Shown: positions 23,713-36,032 of the stretch, one piece after another
Position numbering within the stretch: the stretch's first letter is position 1
Layout: every line of letters begins with the position of its first letter
From: Epiperipatus broadwayi
Taxonomy: Eukaryota; Onychophora; Udeonychophora; Euonychophora; Peripatidae
Assembly (NCBI GenBank): GCA_028023455.1
Contig: JAQFVV010006255.1
Span: 4,572,501-4,636,500, forward strand
DNA: 64,000 nucleotides
Direction: 5' to 3'
Position numbers and translations under genes: made by a program
Notes under the pieces: model-generated
The model's input: the letters and a program-made list of their open reading frames with translations, nothing else
Databases searched by the model: none
Told to the model about the DNA's origin: nothing

Positions 23713-25404
23713 AAGAAAGTTAATAAATAGAATGAAAAGGTGAGATAATGGTTAATTATGAAGATGGATTACAATAACAAGAGCATAGGTTGATATCAAA
23801 GTTGTTTTTTAAAACTATAAAAAAACACTGACAGCTTTTTTGCCTTCTTGGACGAATTATTAAGAACAAAGTGACTAACAATTTAAATTGATAGAAATGC
23901 AATAAAAAGATTGAAAAAAAATTTTAAATATAGAAACTGTTCTAAAAAAATGAAAAACAGAATTGATTAAACTTGTGTTATTTCCTGTGATTCTCTTTAA
24001 ATATAAGAACTGGACATTAAAAAAAATGGACGGAAAAAATATTGGTGCTTCTAGATTGTTGTATTAAGAAAAACTTTAGAAAATATTGTCAAAGCAAAAA
24101 ATAAATAAATGCATATTTTAAATTAAACTAGAGCTCTTGTTTGAAATACAATGACCAACTTGAAATTGCTTTATTGTGATTATATTATTAGATTATTTAA
24201 TTCTTAAAATATGTATAGTGTTCAAAATGTTGGAGTTAAAAGAAGAAAAGTATATTAACAATGAATTGGATAACCTTTAACATAGTAGGAATCCAGCTAT
24301 ATTTAGCAACCTGAGAAACCAACATAAGAAGTCAATCTGGAAAATGCTATTCACATAATTGTTTGAGATAACATTCAACTTGATGCCCAATAATAATAAT
24401 TTTCATAATTATATGTTTATTTTTCTACACAAAGCAGTTGAAATTACTAGGTGAGAGAATATTTAATCATCTCAGAGATAAATTTCTTGACAGCTACTAT
24501 CACAATTCTTTCTATACTCTCAATGAAATAAACTTTAATGAGTTCTTTCCATCATTAAAATGTCATAATTCATAAATTTAATACTTCTTAATATGAGATT
24601 AGGAAAGCCTTTTAGCCTTGTGTTTATTTACCGTCATACAAATAATCAGATCTGCATCTCTGAGATCTTGCAGTGTTTATTAATAAATCCCATAAATTTA
24701 GTAAACAAAAAAAAAAAAAACTAGCTTCAAAATAACCAAATAAATATTTAAATTGCTAAATTAAATAAACAAATTATTACATAATTATATTTTTATGACT
24801 ATTAGATAAATGATATGAGTTAGCTTACTAATGTAGCACATTTTTAATTTTTGAAATTAAAATATGCATACAAGTACAGAACTAAGATATTCTGAAACAA
24901 ATATTTAATGAGTATTATCTTTGAAAGAAAAAAAACATTTCATTTCTATCCTTTGACCAAGCTATATATTAAATAGCAGTAGTTAAAAAAAGTCTTTTGT
25001 TAATTTAAAAATCTATTGTTAAAAAAAAAAAAAGAAATTGTGATTAATGCCAACAAATACTTCATTATTTATACAATAATAACAGGAAGAAGGAAATATC
25101 CAGCAGAGATCACATATAAAGATATTCCACTACTCCAATCAACGAGTAAACAAACAAACAAATCCAGTTCTACAACATTTTTCATAGTCATGCTAAGATA
25201 TTTGATAAATTAATATGGACACATATAGATGTTTAAAATTTGATTACATATTGAAAAAAATACATCTGTTTCAAAACTTACTGGTGTTTAAATAAATAAC
25301 ATGTGGAAAGAAATTAATTAGTCTACAAAATCATCTATTATGATTTTAAAATGAGATCTCCTGACTATATTACACTATTTTAAAATCCAATAAATTTTTA
25401 TATG
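23713..25404. other. AT-rich DNA, nothing recognised
   Basis: Homopolymer-rich. The 65-codon frame at 25016-25213 begins in a poly-A run and is not gene-like. Confidence 0.55.
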
Positions 25405-25715
25405 TAATTATAAGGGATTTCAATACAGACTTTCAAGTTCCCTTCAGTTATCCACTTTATCTCAAACAACTTCACCACATATAAAAAAGAGTAACGATCT
25501 CCAATGTACCCATTTCACACTAAACCAGCAAGATAAATGATCTCCAATATACATATTTTGTGCTGAACCAACTGATGAATGCTGGTCCAGCATGAAATAC
25601 ATGAATTGAAGATTATTTATCTTTTTCACATGTGTGATCATGTGTATCAGTTGTATAAGTTATAGTGGCTAGTTTGAGGGAGCTTGAAAGTCTGTGTTTA
25701 AACCCCCTATAATTA
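25405..25715 (+). mobile_element. Family A foldback element, most complete copy
   Basis: The ends TAATTATAAGGGATTT and its mirror bound about 311 bp. The left half is an inverted, diverged version of the right half: TTTCAAGTTCCCTT mirrors AGGGAGCTTGAAAG, ATCTCAAACAAC mirrors GGTTGTATAAGTTATAG, and GATCTCCAATGTACC mirrors GAATTGAAGAT. The centre holds GATGAATGCTGGTCCAGCAT. The outermost block (CTTGAAAGTCTGTGTTTAAACCC here; TGGGTTCAAATCCC in other copies) resembles the T-arm and B box of a tRNA, pointing outward at both ends. Confidence 0.75.
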
Positions 25716-26451
25716 CATCTAAACTCTAAGTATATAAATTGTACTAGTGTTCAAATATTAAATATTTATATGTATTATCATGAAATTTTGATCCATTAAT
25801 ATTTTCTACCCACTATTTAAAAAATATCCAGCTTAGTTTAGTGCAGTAATAGAGTAGCAAATGTCCTTGGATCACAATCTGTTGGTCACTTGCAATGATT
25901 GAACCTTATATGATCTAAGCAATAAATAAAAAATGTATGGGTGTATATATAATTTAGATATTGTAATATTTAATATTGTTACAAAATTGGGAGTGAATAT
26001 TAAGTATAATGATTAAGCATTGCGAACATACTACATACATAAATAATATGATTTGAAGTGATATAGCTACGCCTTAAAAGTTTTTCTGTCTCTCATTAGA
26101 GTGTCTCTCATATTGACAAAGCTCAGCACACCTTCCAAATTCATTTTCTTCCTCTCCTTTCATTTAATTAATGTAGTGTAATAGGAAAAAAATAATAACA
26201 GAAATAAAATAGAGACTGTAGTAGTGGATTAAGGTATAATGAACTGAAATATATGCAATAAATTAAAACTTGAAAGTAAATACTTGCAATCATCCTTAAT
26301 AAATACTGACTCTTAACAATAATACTGTGTTTACTTTTATAATTAATATAATAACCACCTACCTGTAAACAAGTACGGACATTTTAACTTCCAAAAAAAT
26401 AAATAAAGGAGAGATGGAGAAAAAAAAAATAATCTAGAATTACAAACCAGA
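25716..26451. other. AT-rich DNA, nothing recognised
   Basis: No feature supported. Confidence 0.55.
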
Positions 26452-26940
26452 GCAAAACTCTCCATACAGTATTGCCACCTGTGCTAAACAGAGTAATCAA
26501 TGGATGCCAGAAGGCTTGTGCATAAAATCCCTATCTAATGCCTACTCATCCAATATCCCCAGACTAGTTTCTGGCTTGTGGCCTTCGTCAGTGAGGAGCT
26601 TTGGATCTGAGAGCACTGCATCTAGATCTTAGGATCTAATGCAACCCTCTAGCAACCACCTTTTATCTCTACTTAACTACAAAACTATGAGAATGAAATT
26701 GAAAACATAAAAAATATTTTCAATCTAAGCTCAATAACTTATATAGTCATATGGGTCTGAACTCAGTTCAACACCCATACATTTTTGTGTCTTTGGCTCT
26801 TTTACAACCATAGCCACCATTATCCTATTAGGCAGGATTGGTGTTAAACCATTAAGCATCACATGATCAACAATTAATGTGCTAGTATAGGAAATGTGAT
26901 CATGTGAATTACAAACCAATCAGTGAAACAAAATTACATT
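26452..26940. repeat. Family C/B mosaic repeat, single-arm copy
   Basis: Starts with GCAAAACTCTCCATACAGTA and continues through the family C arm (AATGGATGCCAGAAGGCTTG, AGACTAGTTTCTGGCTTG). It passes beyond the palindrome centre into GGCCTTCGTCAGTGAGGAGC, TTGGATCTGAGAGC and AGGATCTAATGC. The right part has AGTCATATGGGTCTGAAC, also found at 55570, and CATCACATGATCAAC, also near 17777. This copy shows the linear order of which 17825-18120 is an inverted dimer. Confidence 0.65.
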
Positions 26941-28739
26941 CATTTATAGAACACGCTGGACCATTTTTCTGTTTAATTTTTATTTTTTAATATTGTGTTT
27001 TAATTTTTTAACAGAAAACTTTTCTTTCTGAAATATTTCAACATTATGTTTAATTGTAGTTTTCCAATGTATTCTACTCTCTGCTATATTTTGCCAATTG
27101 AAATAGGTGACATTGCACTTGCATGTCTTTAACATAACCTTATAATCTAGACAGACTCTATCTCTTCTATAAAAACCATGTTCACATTAGATGCAGTTTT
27201 GCTACCAATTTCTTTTACTTTTAAATTTTCTCTGATATATACATACATGTGTGTGTATGTGCATAAAACAGATTGTGACATATACATGTATGTCTCTCTA
27301 TAATAATATAGACCTTAATTATATATTGGGTCTTACCAATTGATTTCATATCAAAAAATAAATAATTGTGATCTTCATAGAATACGTTTTGCTAATACAA
27401 ACTGTCAACTTTAGATTGTCATGATTTGTCATGTTTAAAAAAATAATGTTATAAATAAAACACAACTGGGTCAATTACCATCATTAGAACTGACTCAAAA
27501 AAACATAGTCATTGTAAGTCAGAATAAAAAGACAGATATAAAGAATTATTTTTTGTTAAAGGTAAGTTTTATAATGACTATACAAATCAAATTGTGGACC
27601 ATAATTATATATCTAACATGTTGTGATACTATATTTAATTTCTTTTGCAGAAAGTGTTTTTTTTCTGAGAAACTTTAGCATTTTGCCTAACTGTATCCAT
27701 ATTCTCCCAATGAAAGAAAACAATTCTGTACCTATTTAGAATGTATATGAGATCATTGTTACAACATAAGATCCATAAAAACCATGCACATGTTCATCAA
27801 TATGTTTATTTTTTTTTTTTTGTAAATTCATTGCATCCAATTCAATTCAAATTCATTAAAATAATAATTCAATAACAAAAGTGACAAAAGGAAAAGAACA
27901 TATCATTTCATTTCATGACTTGGTTATAATATTTTCAGAATAATTTTTTTTAGAATCTTTATAATGTGACAATAAAAGATCTCTGTGTAATTAGAATATA
28001 ATAAATTTAGCAGAATAACAAATCAATATGCAATTAAAAAATAAAATTCTAATCACCATTTTCTTTACAAAGCCCTTTTTTATCTGCTTATTGAATCAAA
28101 AATATTAAGAAAATTAAAAAATATCTCATTGTATCAATCATTTACTATGGCCTTTTTTAAAGGTACAAAGCATTATTATAAATGTACTAAAAAAATGTTT
28201 GAAAAATGAAAAATAATAAAATCATTTCATTTTTCTTTTGGTTTTGGTTAAATTTTTTTCTTATTTATATAACATGTTGACAATATGTAATATTTTAAAA
28301 AAGTATTATTCTTTTTTTTTTTTTCATACATATTTTGGGGGCATTTGTAAAACTTCGTATTTTTGAATATCCTTAGAAAAATCTACGGTAATCATTTTTT
28401 CTTTTCATAATACTATTTTTTTTATTTATTTGTTTCTTTTGGAATCAATAAGCAATAAAGAAAAGTTTTGTAAATGATTGGAATTAATTATATCAACAGA
28501 TTCAAGTTTAATAAGAAAAGTATATTCAAATTTTAAGTTATATATAATTAATACAACTTACATAATTATGTCATCATAATAAAACATTTTATTTTCATTT
28601 ATTTGTATTGCCCCTTAATATCCACATCTTTCTATTCAAAACGCCAGAAGGATATTTAAATTGAATCCTATTCTCAACTTGATACCTATCTAAGTTTAAA
28701 AGTTAATAAAAAAACATTACTTATCATTTTACTGTAATT
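26941..28739. other. AT-rich DNA, possible old duplication
   Basis: The stretches 27010-27200 and 27640-27800 share order and words (TTTCTTTCTGAAATATTTC versus TTTTTCTGAGAAACTTT, then AACTGTA-type, then ATAAAAACCATG). This suggests a diverged duplication or two copies of an old repeat. Otherwise nothing is recognised. Confidence 0.4.
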
Positions 28740-29998
28740 ACTGTGTCTATTCATTTGTTTAATGGATTTTGTGAGGGAGGGAGGTGGGAGATAACTTTTA
28801 AATCTTTAGGAAAAGAACCTAATAGGAAAATACCAGAATCGTTAAACTTATAAGACTTTATAAGTTGTATTTAAAATATGTGAATAATTTTATATATCAT
28901 TTTTTGAATTGATAAAAATAGCATAAGAAATAAACTTCTTGGTTTTGTTATTAATAGATTGAAATTAAAATCATTGTTATCAAAACTATATTTCATATTA
29001 TTATCTTCTCTGTGAAGCTGGCTCTATATTATTTCAAAAATCATTGGTATAAAAATATAAAATGAAATTGGATCAAGTATATATCCTGTCTAACTTCACT
29101 ATTTTAATTTGAAATACTTAATTTCCAATCATCATTATTAATATTTTATCTCATATCATTATGAAAAAGATATATAGTATGAATAATTGCAAATCAGACA
29201 ATTTTATGCCACTAAACATTTTAATTGATAAAAATTCTGTCATCAAATTAACAAAACAATATTACATCTTTACTCATAACATCAATCCTAATTTTCCTAG
29301 CAACAAAAACCATATTTATAATACTTCTTGATTACTAAAATTGCATTAAGTGTATGAGCACCGTTCATCTATAATCTGAAGTAATTTATTTAAAAGATCC
29401 TTGATAGTCCTTTTGCTGCAGAAAATAATAATGACATTCTACAATAACAACTGCAATCTTTTCTATTTGTTTTACCTTATAAATTGGAGCAATAAATCTA
29501 TCATTAAGGTAAGACCTTACAATATTAAACAATCCAATAGTTTTAAAGCAACACATTATCTCCATATTTTAAATTTTCTCTAAATATCTTAACATGGCTG
29601 GTAGCTTTTCATTTTAAAAATTTCAAATATCTTTTTAACTTCATCAAACCAGTGACTTTTTATCAAATACTAAATGAACCAATAGAAAAATAGCATTTAA
29701 ATTCTTGCATTATTATTTAAAATATTATCAAAATATTTCCATCATTTAGTATTTTAGTAGATCATCATTATTATATAAAAGAATGTCATTCATAAATTTT
29801 ATAGGATTATGATATCATTTTTCTGGTTCATATGTTATTTTCAATGTATTAAAAAAGATTTAAAGTAAGCAACATATCCTTTATCATTTTAATTCATCAT
29901 TCATTCTTAGATCTTGTCTATTGCTAGAGTGCTATATTTAATTCCCATAATGTTTATAAAGTTACATGTTTTTAATCAAATTGCCAATAATTTAATTG
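28740..29998 (-). pseudogene. Possible old LINE reverse transcriptase relic
   Basis: On the minus strand near 29100-29020 the broken frames give VRQDIYLIQFHFIFLYQ and NNIEPAS. This fits the RQG-LSP-LFN-YINDF-NNIEP pattern around motif B of LINE reverse transcriptases. Neighbouring sequence is too decayed to follow. The full-length LINE at 29999 inserted at its upstream edge. Confidence 0.3.
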
Positions 29999-30207
29999 CT
30001 ATCAGAGTACTAGTTTCAATAATAATTTATTATTTCTAATGTATACAGTGATGTGTAATCATACAATTGGAGTTTACATTGTTGTTCTAACTATCTTGTT
30101 ATTTCCATTTGGGTTCTGATGAGTCTATGTTGTCCAATATGGTGTGAACATTAGATCTTTCACATATTTGTTATCTGATTGTTACCCCCCCCCCTTTTGC
30201 CTTGTTG

Positions 30208-33200
30208 TTAGTTTGGCATATTGTATAATGTCCAAGTGTCTTCAAATGTTTTCGACGATGCCAGGAGTTGGTCTCTCTTCTGGATTTTAATTATTGTTTT
30301 GGAAAAAACCTGTTTTATATTAGGTTGTGGGTGTTGGATTTTAATCATTGTTTTGGAAAAAACCTGTTTTATATTAGGTTGTGGGTGTTCCATGATTAGT
30401 TTACAACATGTAATCCATATGGCATAGTTCAAAAACACCGAGACGTATTATTGGATAGGTTTTAGTATTGATACTATCTTTCAGAGATGAGATCAGTTGG
30501 AAATCGATCTTGGAGAGTATGATTTCTTGGATCACTCTGAATCCCATACATTGTGAGAAAAGGTGTTCCAATGTCTCATCGCCATTCATGCAAATGCTGC
30601 AAGTAGGGTCTATGTTGTGACCACGTTTGTAAAAGAGGAAGTGATTAGTAGGTAGTCCATTAATGTTGTATTTAATGAGGAAGTCTAGGTATTTGGCCTC
30701 TAGACTCCATCTTTTAAAGTTGGATACCAGTTTCTGATTATTGTAATAAAATGTGTTGATTATAGGATGTAAAATTGGATGGAGGATTGTGTATGCTTGC
30801 CATAATGATATTTTAGAATTGAATGTGGAGTCATTTATTGGGCAGTGCTGTTTGATAAAGCTTGTGTTTCTAGTGATCCATGTTTGTCTGTCTGGTGGGG
30901 GTCGGTCAGTGGGTGTTACCTTTTGAAGGAAAGATTTTTGGAGAATTGTGTTAAAACCATATGATGCTACCAAGTTGTATATGACATTGTGGGTTTTTTG
31001 GTAAATCAATGCCTGAATGGAGTGGAGAGCAAGACCATTTAACTTTCTTCGTCGCTGAGTGCCTTTGAGGCTGATCGCGACCGTTTTACCTTTCCAGAAA
31101 AGCCTTGAGCACAAGTCATTTATTTTATTTATGAAGCTTTTGTTGCATTTGATAAATGGAAGAAAGTATGCTATTTTTGGCATCACATTCATGTTAATTA
31201 GTGCTACCTTGCCAGGGAGAGAAAGGTAGACTTGTGACAAGGAAGTGATGAATTTGTTTGTTGTTTCTAGGATGTTGTCCTGAATCTCTTTGGTCATTGC
31301 TGTTGTAGATTTGAATATGGAAAACCAAAGATATCTCTGTGGCTTGGCAGAGAAGGGGGTGTTAATTTTCCTTCCTGAAACAATTTGCCAGGAGGCAGAC
31401 TTGCTGGAGTTGAATTTGCAGCCTGTATTTCTCAGTATAGCGGCTTAATATTGTTTGTAGCAAAGGAATATGTTTTCTTGATGGTAGGATGATCATTACA
31501 TCATCCATGTAGGCAAATGTGTTGAATTCTCTGCTTAAATTGGGTATAAAAAGACCTGGTAGATTTTTTTCCAAATCCATCAGGAGAGGATTTATATATG
31601 TGATGAAGCATAGGGCACTGAGGGGGGAACCCTGAAGGAGAGCTTGTGTCGGTTTAAATCTGGAGGTGATATTACCATCCATAGTGATAAAAATTTCCCT
31701 GTTGTATAGTAAGTTGCTTATGGTCTGGACAGCAGCTGCAGGAACATCATACTCGGCCAAAATATTTAAGAGTATGTCTATATGCCAAGTCAAAGGCTGT
31801 AGCAATGTCCAGTTGAATAGCTATCGGCCCTGACTTCCGGTGGATTCTGACATAGTCAAGGATGGAGATTATGTTGCCCATTGCATGTGCAGTAGAGGAT
31901 CCCTTCTTGGCATATTGGTTGTTAGATATGTGCTTTAAGACATTTGGTTGGATGAGGTCTTTGATCACAGACTCTACAATTTTAATTAGCAGGGGTGTCA
32001 TGGAAATAGGTCTGATGTTTGAGAGATCCATAACCTGATTTTTTTTTTTTATAAATGGAACTAGCGCCACTGGGTAAAGGTTAGGTATCACTCTATTACC
32101 AGTTGCTAGGTAATCCACCATCTTCTTCATTATGGGAATTGCAAATTGATTGAGGTGTAGGATTAGGAATCTGGGAATCCCATATAATCCAGGATGTACA
32201 CCATCTGGAAGGGAAGATATTTTCTGTTGGAGTAGGTTTTCTGTGATCCCATGTGGTGCCTGTGGATCAACTTCAGACCAGGATTATATGCCATTGAAGA
32301 TTGCGGTTTGCATTCTTTGCCGGAAGTGTTCTCTTATTGTGTTCATCATAAGTGTTCCCAGTAAGGTTTTCCCGTCTGCAATGATGGAGGTGGGAGTGGT
32401 TTTGTTATTTTTCCCTTCAAGTGCCCATCTCAAGTAGCCTTTAGTCCAGTGGTGTTGTTGTGATAAATAGCATTTGGCTCTCCTAATGGATAGGTATTCC
32501 GCCAGGGATTTTTGTCTTGATCGGTATAGGTTTTTAAGACTATATATATCTTGTGTTTTGATAGGTTGACTTTGGAGCATCTGAAGCTGATTCTCTATTT
32601 GTAGAAGATCTCTGAAGAGGCCATTAGGGCCTTTGACTTTCATGGTGTGGTGTTTTAATATTGTCTGTAGGATGCCTATAAATGAAAACCAGGCTTCTTC
32701 AGCTGGTCTTGAAAGGATGTTGATTTTGTGAAAATATATATAAGATTTGGACACTATGGCCTCTGTCATGTTTGATTTTGTTACCATCCGCATGGTTTTG
32801 TGAAGAGCCTCTGGGGTTGGGAGGCCAGCCATGGTTTCAAGAGTAACTACAAGGGCCATATGGTCCAAAAACGACACTGGTAAAAGTTTTGCATTTAGAT
32901 GAAAATGTAAATCTGGTGAATAATATAATAGGTCTATTAGGGTTTGGTGGGATTTGGTGTAAAAGGAGTAAGATCCGGGAGGAAGGAATCCTTCCCCACA
33001 CATCAAGTTTCTATTTATCAGTGGAAGAAATTTTAGGTTAAAGCGACCATATGTGGTGTTAAAATCTCCCAATATAAGTAAAGAGCCTGATTTGTTGCTA
33101 AGGATAGCATTTAAAATCTGAATTATTTTGTGATAGATAGTAGGATTGTTTGAAGTGTATATATAAGCTAGATTTATGCTGTAGCCCCAATAGTCTATTT

Positions 33201-33470
33201 CTAATAAGATTAAGTTGTTATCCAAATAGAGAATACAGAATTTGTTTGGAGGAAATTTTTTGCTAATTAATACTCCAACCCCTCCAGCTGCTGAATGTCC
33301 AACTGAAAATTTAGTGAAGCCCATAGTGGCAATTAGTGTTTCTATTTTAGTGTCAGTATTATTATGGAATTTGGTTTCCCCCATTAGAAGGATGTGGGGA
33401 GAGTTAATTGCGTGAGCACGGGCCAATGAGTTGGGCCATGGACATTAATTCCTGCAATTTTATAGTTCAT
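30208..33470 (-). pseudogene. LINE ORF2, endonuclease plus reverse transcriptase, frameshifted
   Basis: A good start is ATG at 33470 (MNYKIAGINVHG), about 115 nt after the ORF1 stop. A shift near 33420 leads into the APE-like endonuclease: LLMGETK, AAGGVGVLISK, LILGDFN, then FLDHMAL where most elements have SDH. The reverse transcriptase follows with NIRPISM, LDIATAFD (motif A), QGSPLSALCF (motif B) and FAYMDDVMII (motif C, both Asp kept). Pieces are 33426-32284, 32130-31747, 31805-31362, 31297-30401 and 30438-30208. The C-terminal CSICMNGDETLEHLFSQC is the Cys/His motif of L1-type ORF2. At least five lesions; about 1,090 codons originally. Confidence 0.88.
30284..30391 (-). repeat. 54-bp in-frame tandem duplication in ORF2 tail
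   Basis: Two adjacent 54-bp copies (30284-30337 and 30338-30391) differ at one internal base and at the edges. On the minus strand they encode HPQPNIKQVFSKTMIKIQ and then the same 18 residues with a single Met-to-Ile change. The length is a multiple of three, so the terminal frame (ending TWTLYNMPN) is kept. Confidence 0.9.
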
Positions 33471-33585
33471 AATATAGTGTCCCTGCCCCTCCAGCCGGCC
33501 CCTGGTCTCGGGGAGAATTTGGAAGTAAATGACTATAATTGGTTTCTTGATCTGATGCTTCTTCCAATGAGAGCTGATGTAGATT

Positions 33586-35895
33586 TCATTCCATGAGTAC
33601 TGGAAGGTCCTCATTTTCCATAGAATCTGGTAATTCCAAATAGGGATCATCTTCCATTGGTGCTGAATCAGTATCAGAGTTCTCAGAGGTTTTTCTTTTC
33701 TTTTTTTCCCATGACACTTTGTGTTTACTTTGTGATTCTTGTGAATCTGGTTTTAATGTAGGTAGTTGTGTTATAAATCCAGAATTCATATCGTCATCTG
33801 AGCTTGATTTATCCGGAACATCTGATTTCCATTTATTAATATTTGGTATAGCTTGTCGTGTTAGCTCTACTTCTTGTGAAAGATCCTGATTCCAATGTCC
33901 AGATAAACCGTCCTTTTCCCCCAGGTTTGGAGTTTTGGTGTGTGCTGGATTGAATTTTTTCCTTGGTTTATTGGTTTTGCTACTTTCTTTTTGAGGATGT
34001 GGTGTTATTGTATTTTGTTTACTTTGTGACTTTCTAGGTGATTGGGTGTTATTTTTGTCTATTTTGATTCTGGTGTCTGTTTCTTCTATTGGAAGTGATT
34101 TCAAGTCTGAAGGATTGTCAAGCATTGATTCATAGCCCTTTTTTTCCAATGTTGTACTGTTTATTGACTGAATATTATCTGTGTATTGGTTTGAAATGAG
34201 ATGAGGTGTACTTGATGTAGTTGTTTGTTTATCATTTCTATTTTTGGTTGTATTGTTGTGGAATTCCATTTCAGTTTGTTGAGAAAGATTTTCATCTTGA
34301 TCTTCATCTCTAGATATTATGTGGTCTGGTGTTACATCTGTGGGAGTTATGTCTATAGATTCAGTATAGTTTGATGTTGAAGCCCTGTGTTTATCAGTGT
34401 GGTTTTCAATATTATTGTCTGTTTTAGGTGACTGTTTGGTGTCTGTAGTTGTTGTTGTTTCTATATTCTTTCCATTGCAGTGGTGGAACTTGCCTTTCTT
34501 TTGATTGCAGGTAGTGCAGATATGTGCCAAACAGTCTTTTATAAAGTGTGTCCTTTGCAAACAGTGAAAGCACTGAGGCCGCACCCCCCTGAATGTTAAG
34601 CCATTGATGAACCTCTTGCATTAACTACAGTAGGGATGTCAGTGGGAGAAACATTTTTTTTCATGGCTAGTGAGAAGATTGCTGCATTTGATATTATGTT
34701 TCCATTCAAGATGGGGTCTGGAAGGAATTTAAATTTTGATACAGTGCCGTAGGGATTGAGGATATTTTGGAGCTCTTCTTCAGTGAATCTTGTTAGGCAG
34801 TTTTTGATTTTCCCTTGTAGTATCATAGGTCTGATCATTTCTACAGTGCAAAGTATTTTATTTCCCAGTATTTTAATATTGTTTTTAAATTGGAGCCTGT
34901 CTGCCCAGGTCTTAAATTCTATTGCCACATATCTGTCATTAGGATGTGTTAGTATTTGATAAATCCCCAACTCTGAATCATGTTGTTTAATTACGGAATA
35001 TAAATGCTCCATGGGGAATTTGTATAATGATAAGTTTTCATTCGTTACTGCTAGGATTAGAGTTTTGTCATTGTAATAATTTTGGAAAGATTTATAGAGC
35101 ATGTTTGGAATAGTTTTGTTGAAATTATAGTTTATGTTTTGATGCTTTTCGTCGGTAATATTATTATAATTTAATATCTTAATTGATTGGGGGTGTTGAT
35201 TGTCTTCTGTTGTGATTTCTCTTTCATATTCCGATATGCCTATAAGCATTTCATTAATATTGCTGACCGAGTTAGTCTCCGCAACAGTCTGTTTTGAAAT
35301 GTGTGAACGATGTAGATATTAAAGGTTCATCTAGTATGAAATTTTCATTTGTTTGTGAATGGGTTTTGTTGATTTTTTTTTATCTGTTATTTCGTTTTTT
35401 TCTCCCGAAATACTGTTGACAGTCTCTGGTGTTACAGCAGCGAATTTGGTGACCTCTGGTGATTTAAAAAAAAAATTTTCCCTTTCTTCAGATAGATTTT
35501 GCTGATATTTTATTTTTTGTTCCAAATTATTCTGAATGTTTTGCGATTGTGGATGAATTGTGTTTATTTACTTCTCCTAAAGGAGTTTGGGAAATACGGT
35601 GAGTGTTGTTACTGTTTTCGTATGTATTATTAATATTGGCTGTTATTTCGCCCGATGGGAAACCAACGCTATTGCATATAACTGACGAAGTTTGTATAAT
35701 TTCTTGCATTTTAATGTTGTCAGTAATTATTTGGTGATTAGTATTGCTAATGGGAAGGTTTTTGATCTCAGATGGAGCCTGAGATTTGTTATTATAGCTA
35801 TGAAGATTTCGGCCATCGTTTCTGTTGAACGACTGAGTGTGACAATTTAAGCTTGAATTGCTATGTATATTATCTATATCATTATCACATTCCAT
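33586..35895 (-). pseudogene. LINE ORF1, RNA-binding and zinc-knuckle protein, frameshifted
   Basis: The start is MECDNDIDNIHSNSSLN at 35895. Four open pieces follow: 35895-35527 (Ser/Asn-rich), 35525-35331, 35249-34596 and 34584-33586. The third contains TLILAVTNENLSLYKFP and NDRYVAIEFKTWADRLQFK, resembling the beta-alpha-beta pattern of an RRM-like domain. The fourth starts with a CCHC knuckle CFHCLQRTHFIKDC (CX2CX4HX4C) and a second Cys/His cluster CTTCNQKKGKFHHC. It then has a long Ser/Thr/Asn/Lys-rich tail ending EDLPVLME. The shift just before the knuckle coincides with a six-base C/G run at about 34585-34590. Total near 770 codons, long for an ORF1. Such proteins package the element RNA. 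Confidence 0.8.
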
Positions 35896-36032
35896 TTTTA
35901 AATATATAAAACTTCTCTTACCTGTATTTAGGAGTTTGGAATGGGGTTTGATACCCCCTTTCCTGCTGATTTCAATTTTGAGGAGAGCTTGTCATTCACG
36001 TTGTTTGCTGTTTTTTTACTATCAGAGTACTA

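Larger units (their letters stand above)
29999..36032 (-). mobile_element. Full-length L1/Tx1-like LINE with 14-bp TSD
   Basis: CTATCAGAGTACTA occurs at 29999-30012 and 36019-36032, a perfect target-site duplication around a 6,006-bp unit. On the minus strand the order is a short 5-prime UTR (about 120 bp), ORF1, ORF2 and a 3-prime UTR of about 195 bp ending in an AATAATAAATTATTATTG tail instead of plain poly-A. Complete ends and intact TSD mean one full-length insertion by target-primed reverse transcription. Both reading frames are disrupted, so it is non-autonomous now. Placement in L1/Tx1 rests on a large ORF1 with CCHC, an APE-type endonuclease, the reverse transcriptase and the C-terminal CxxC-type motif; no RNase H was seen. 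Confidence 0.9.

Noticed and set aside
30221-34959. Plus-strand open frames at 30221, 32150, 33408 and 34756
   Set aside because: All are antisense shadows of the minus-strand LINE; motifs lie only on the minus strand.
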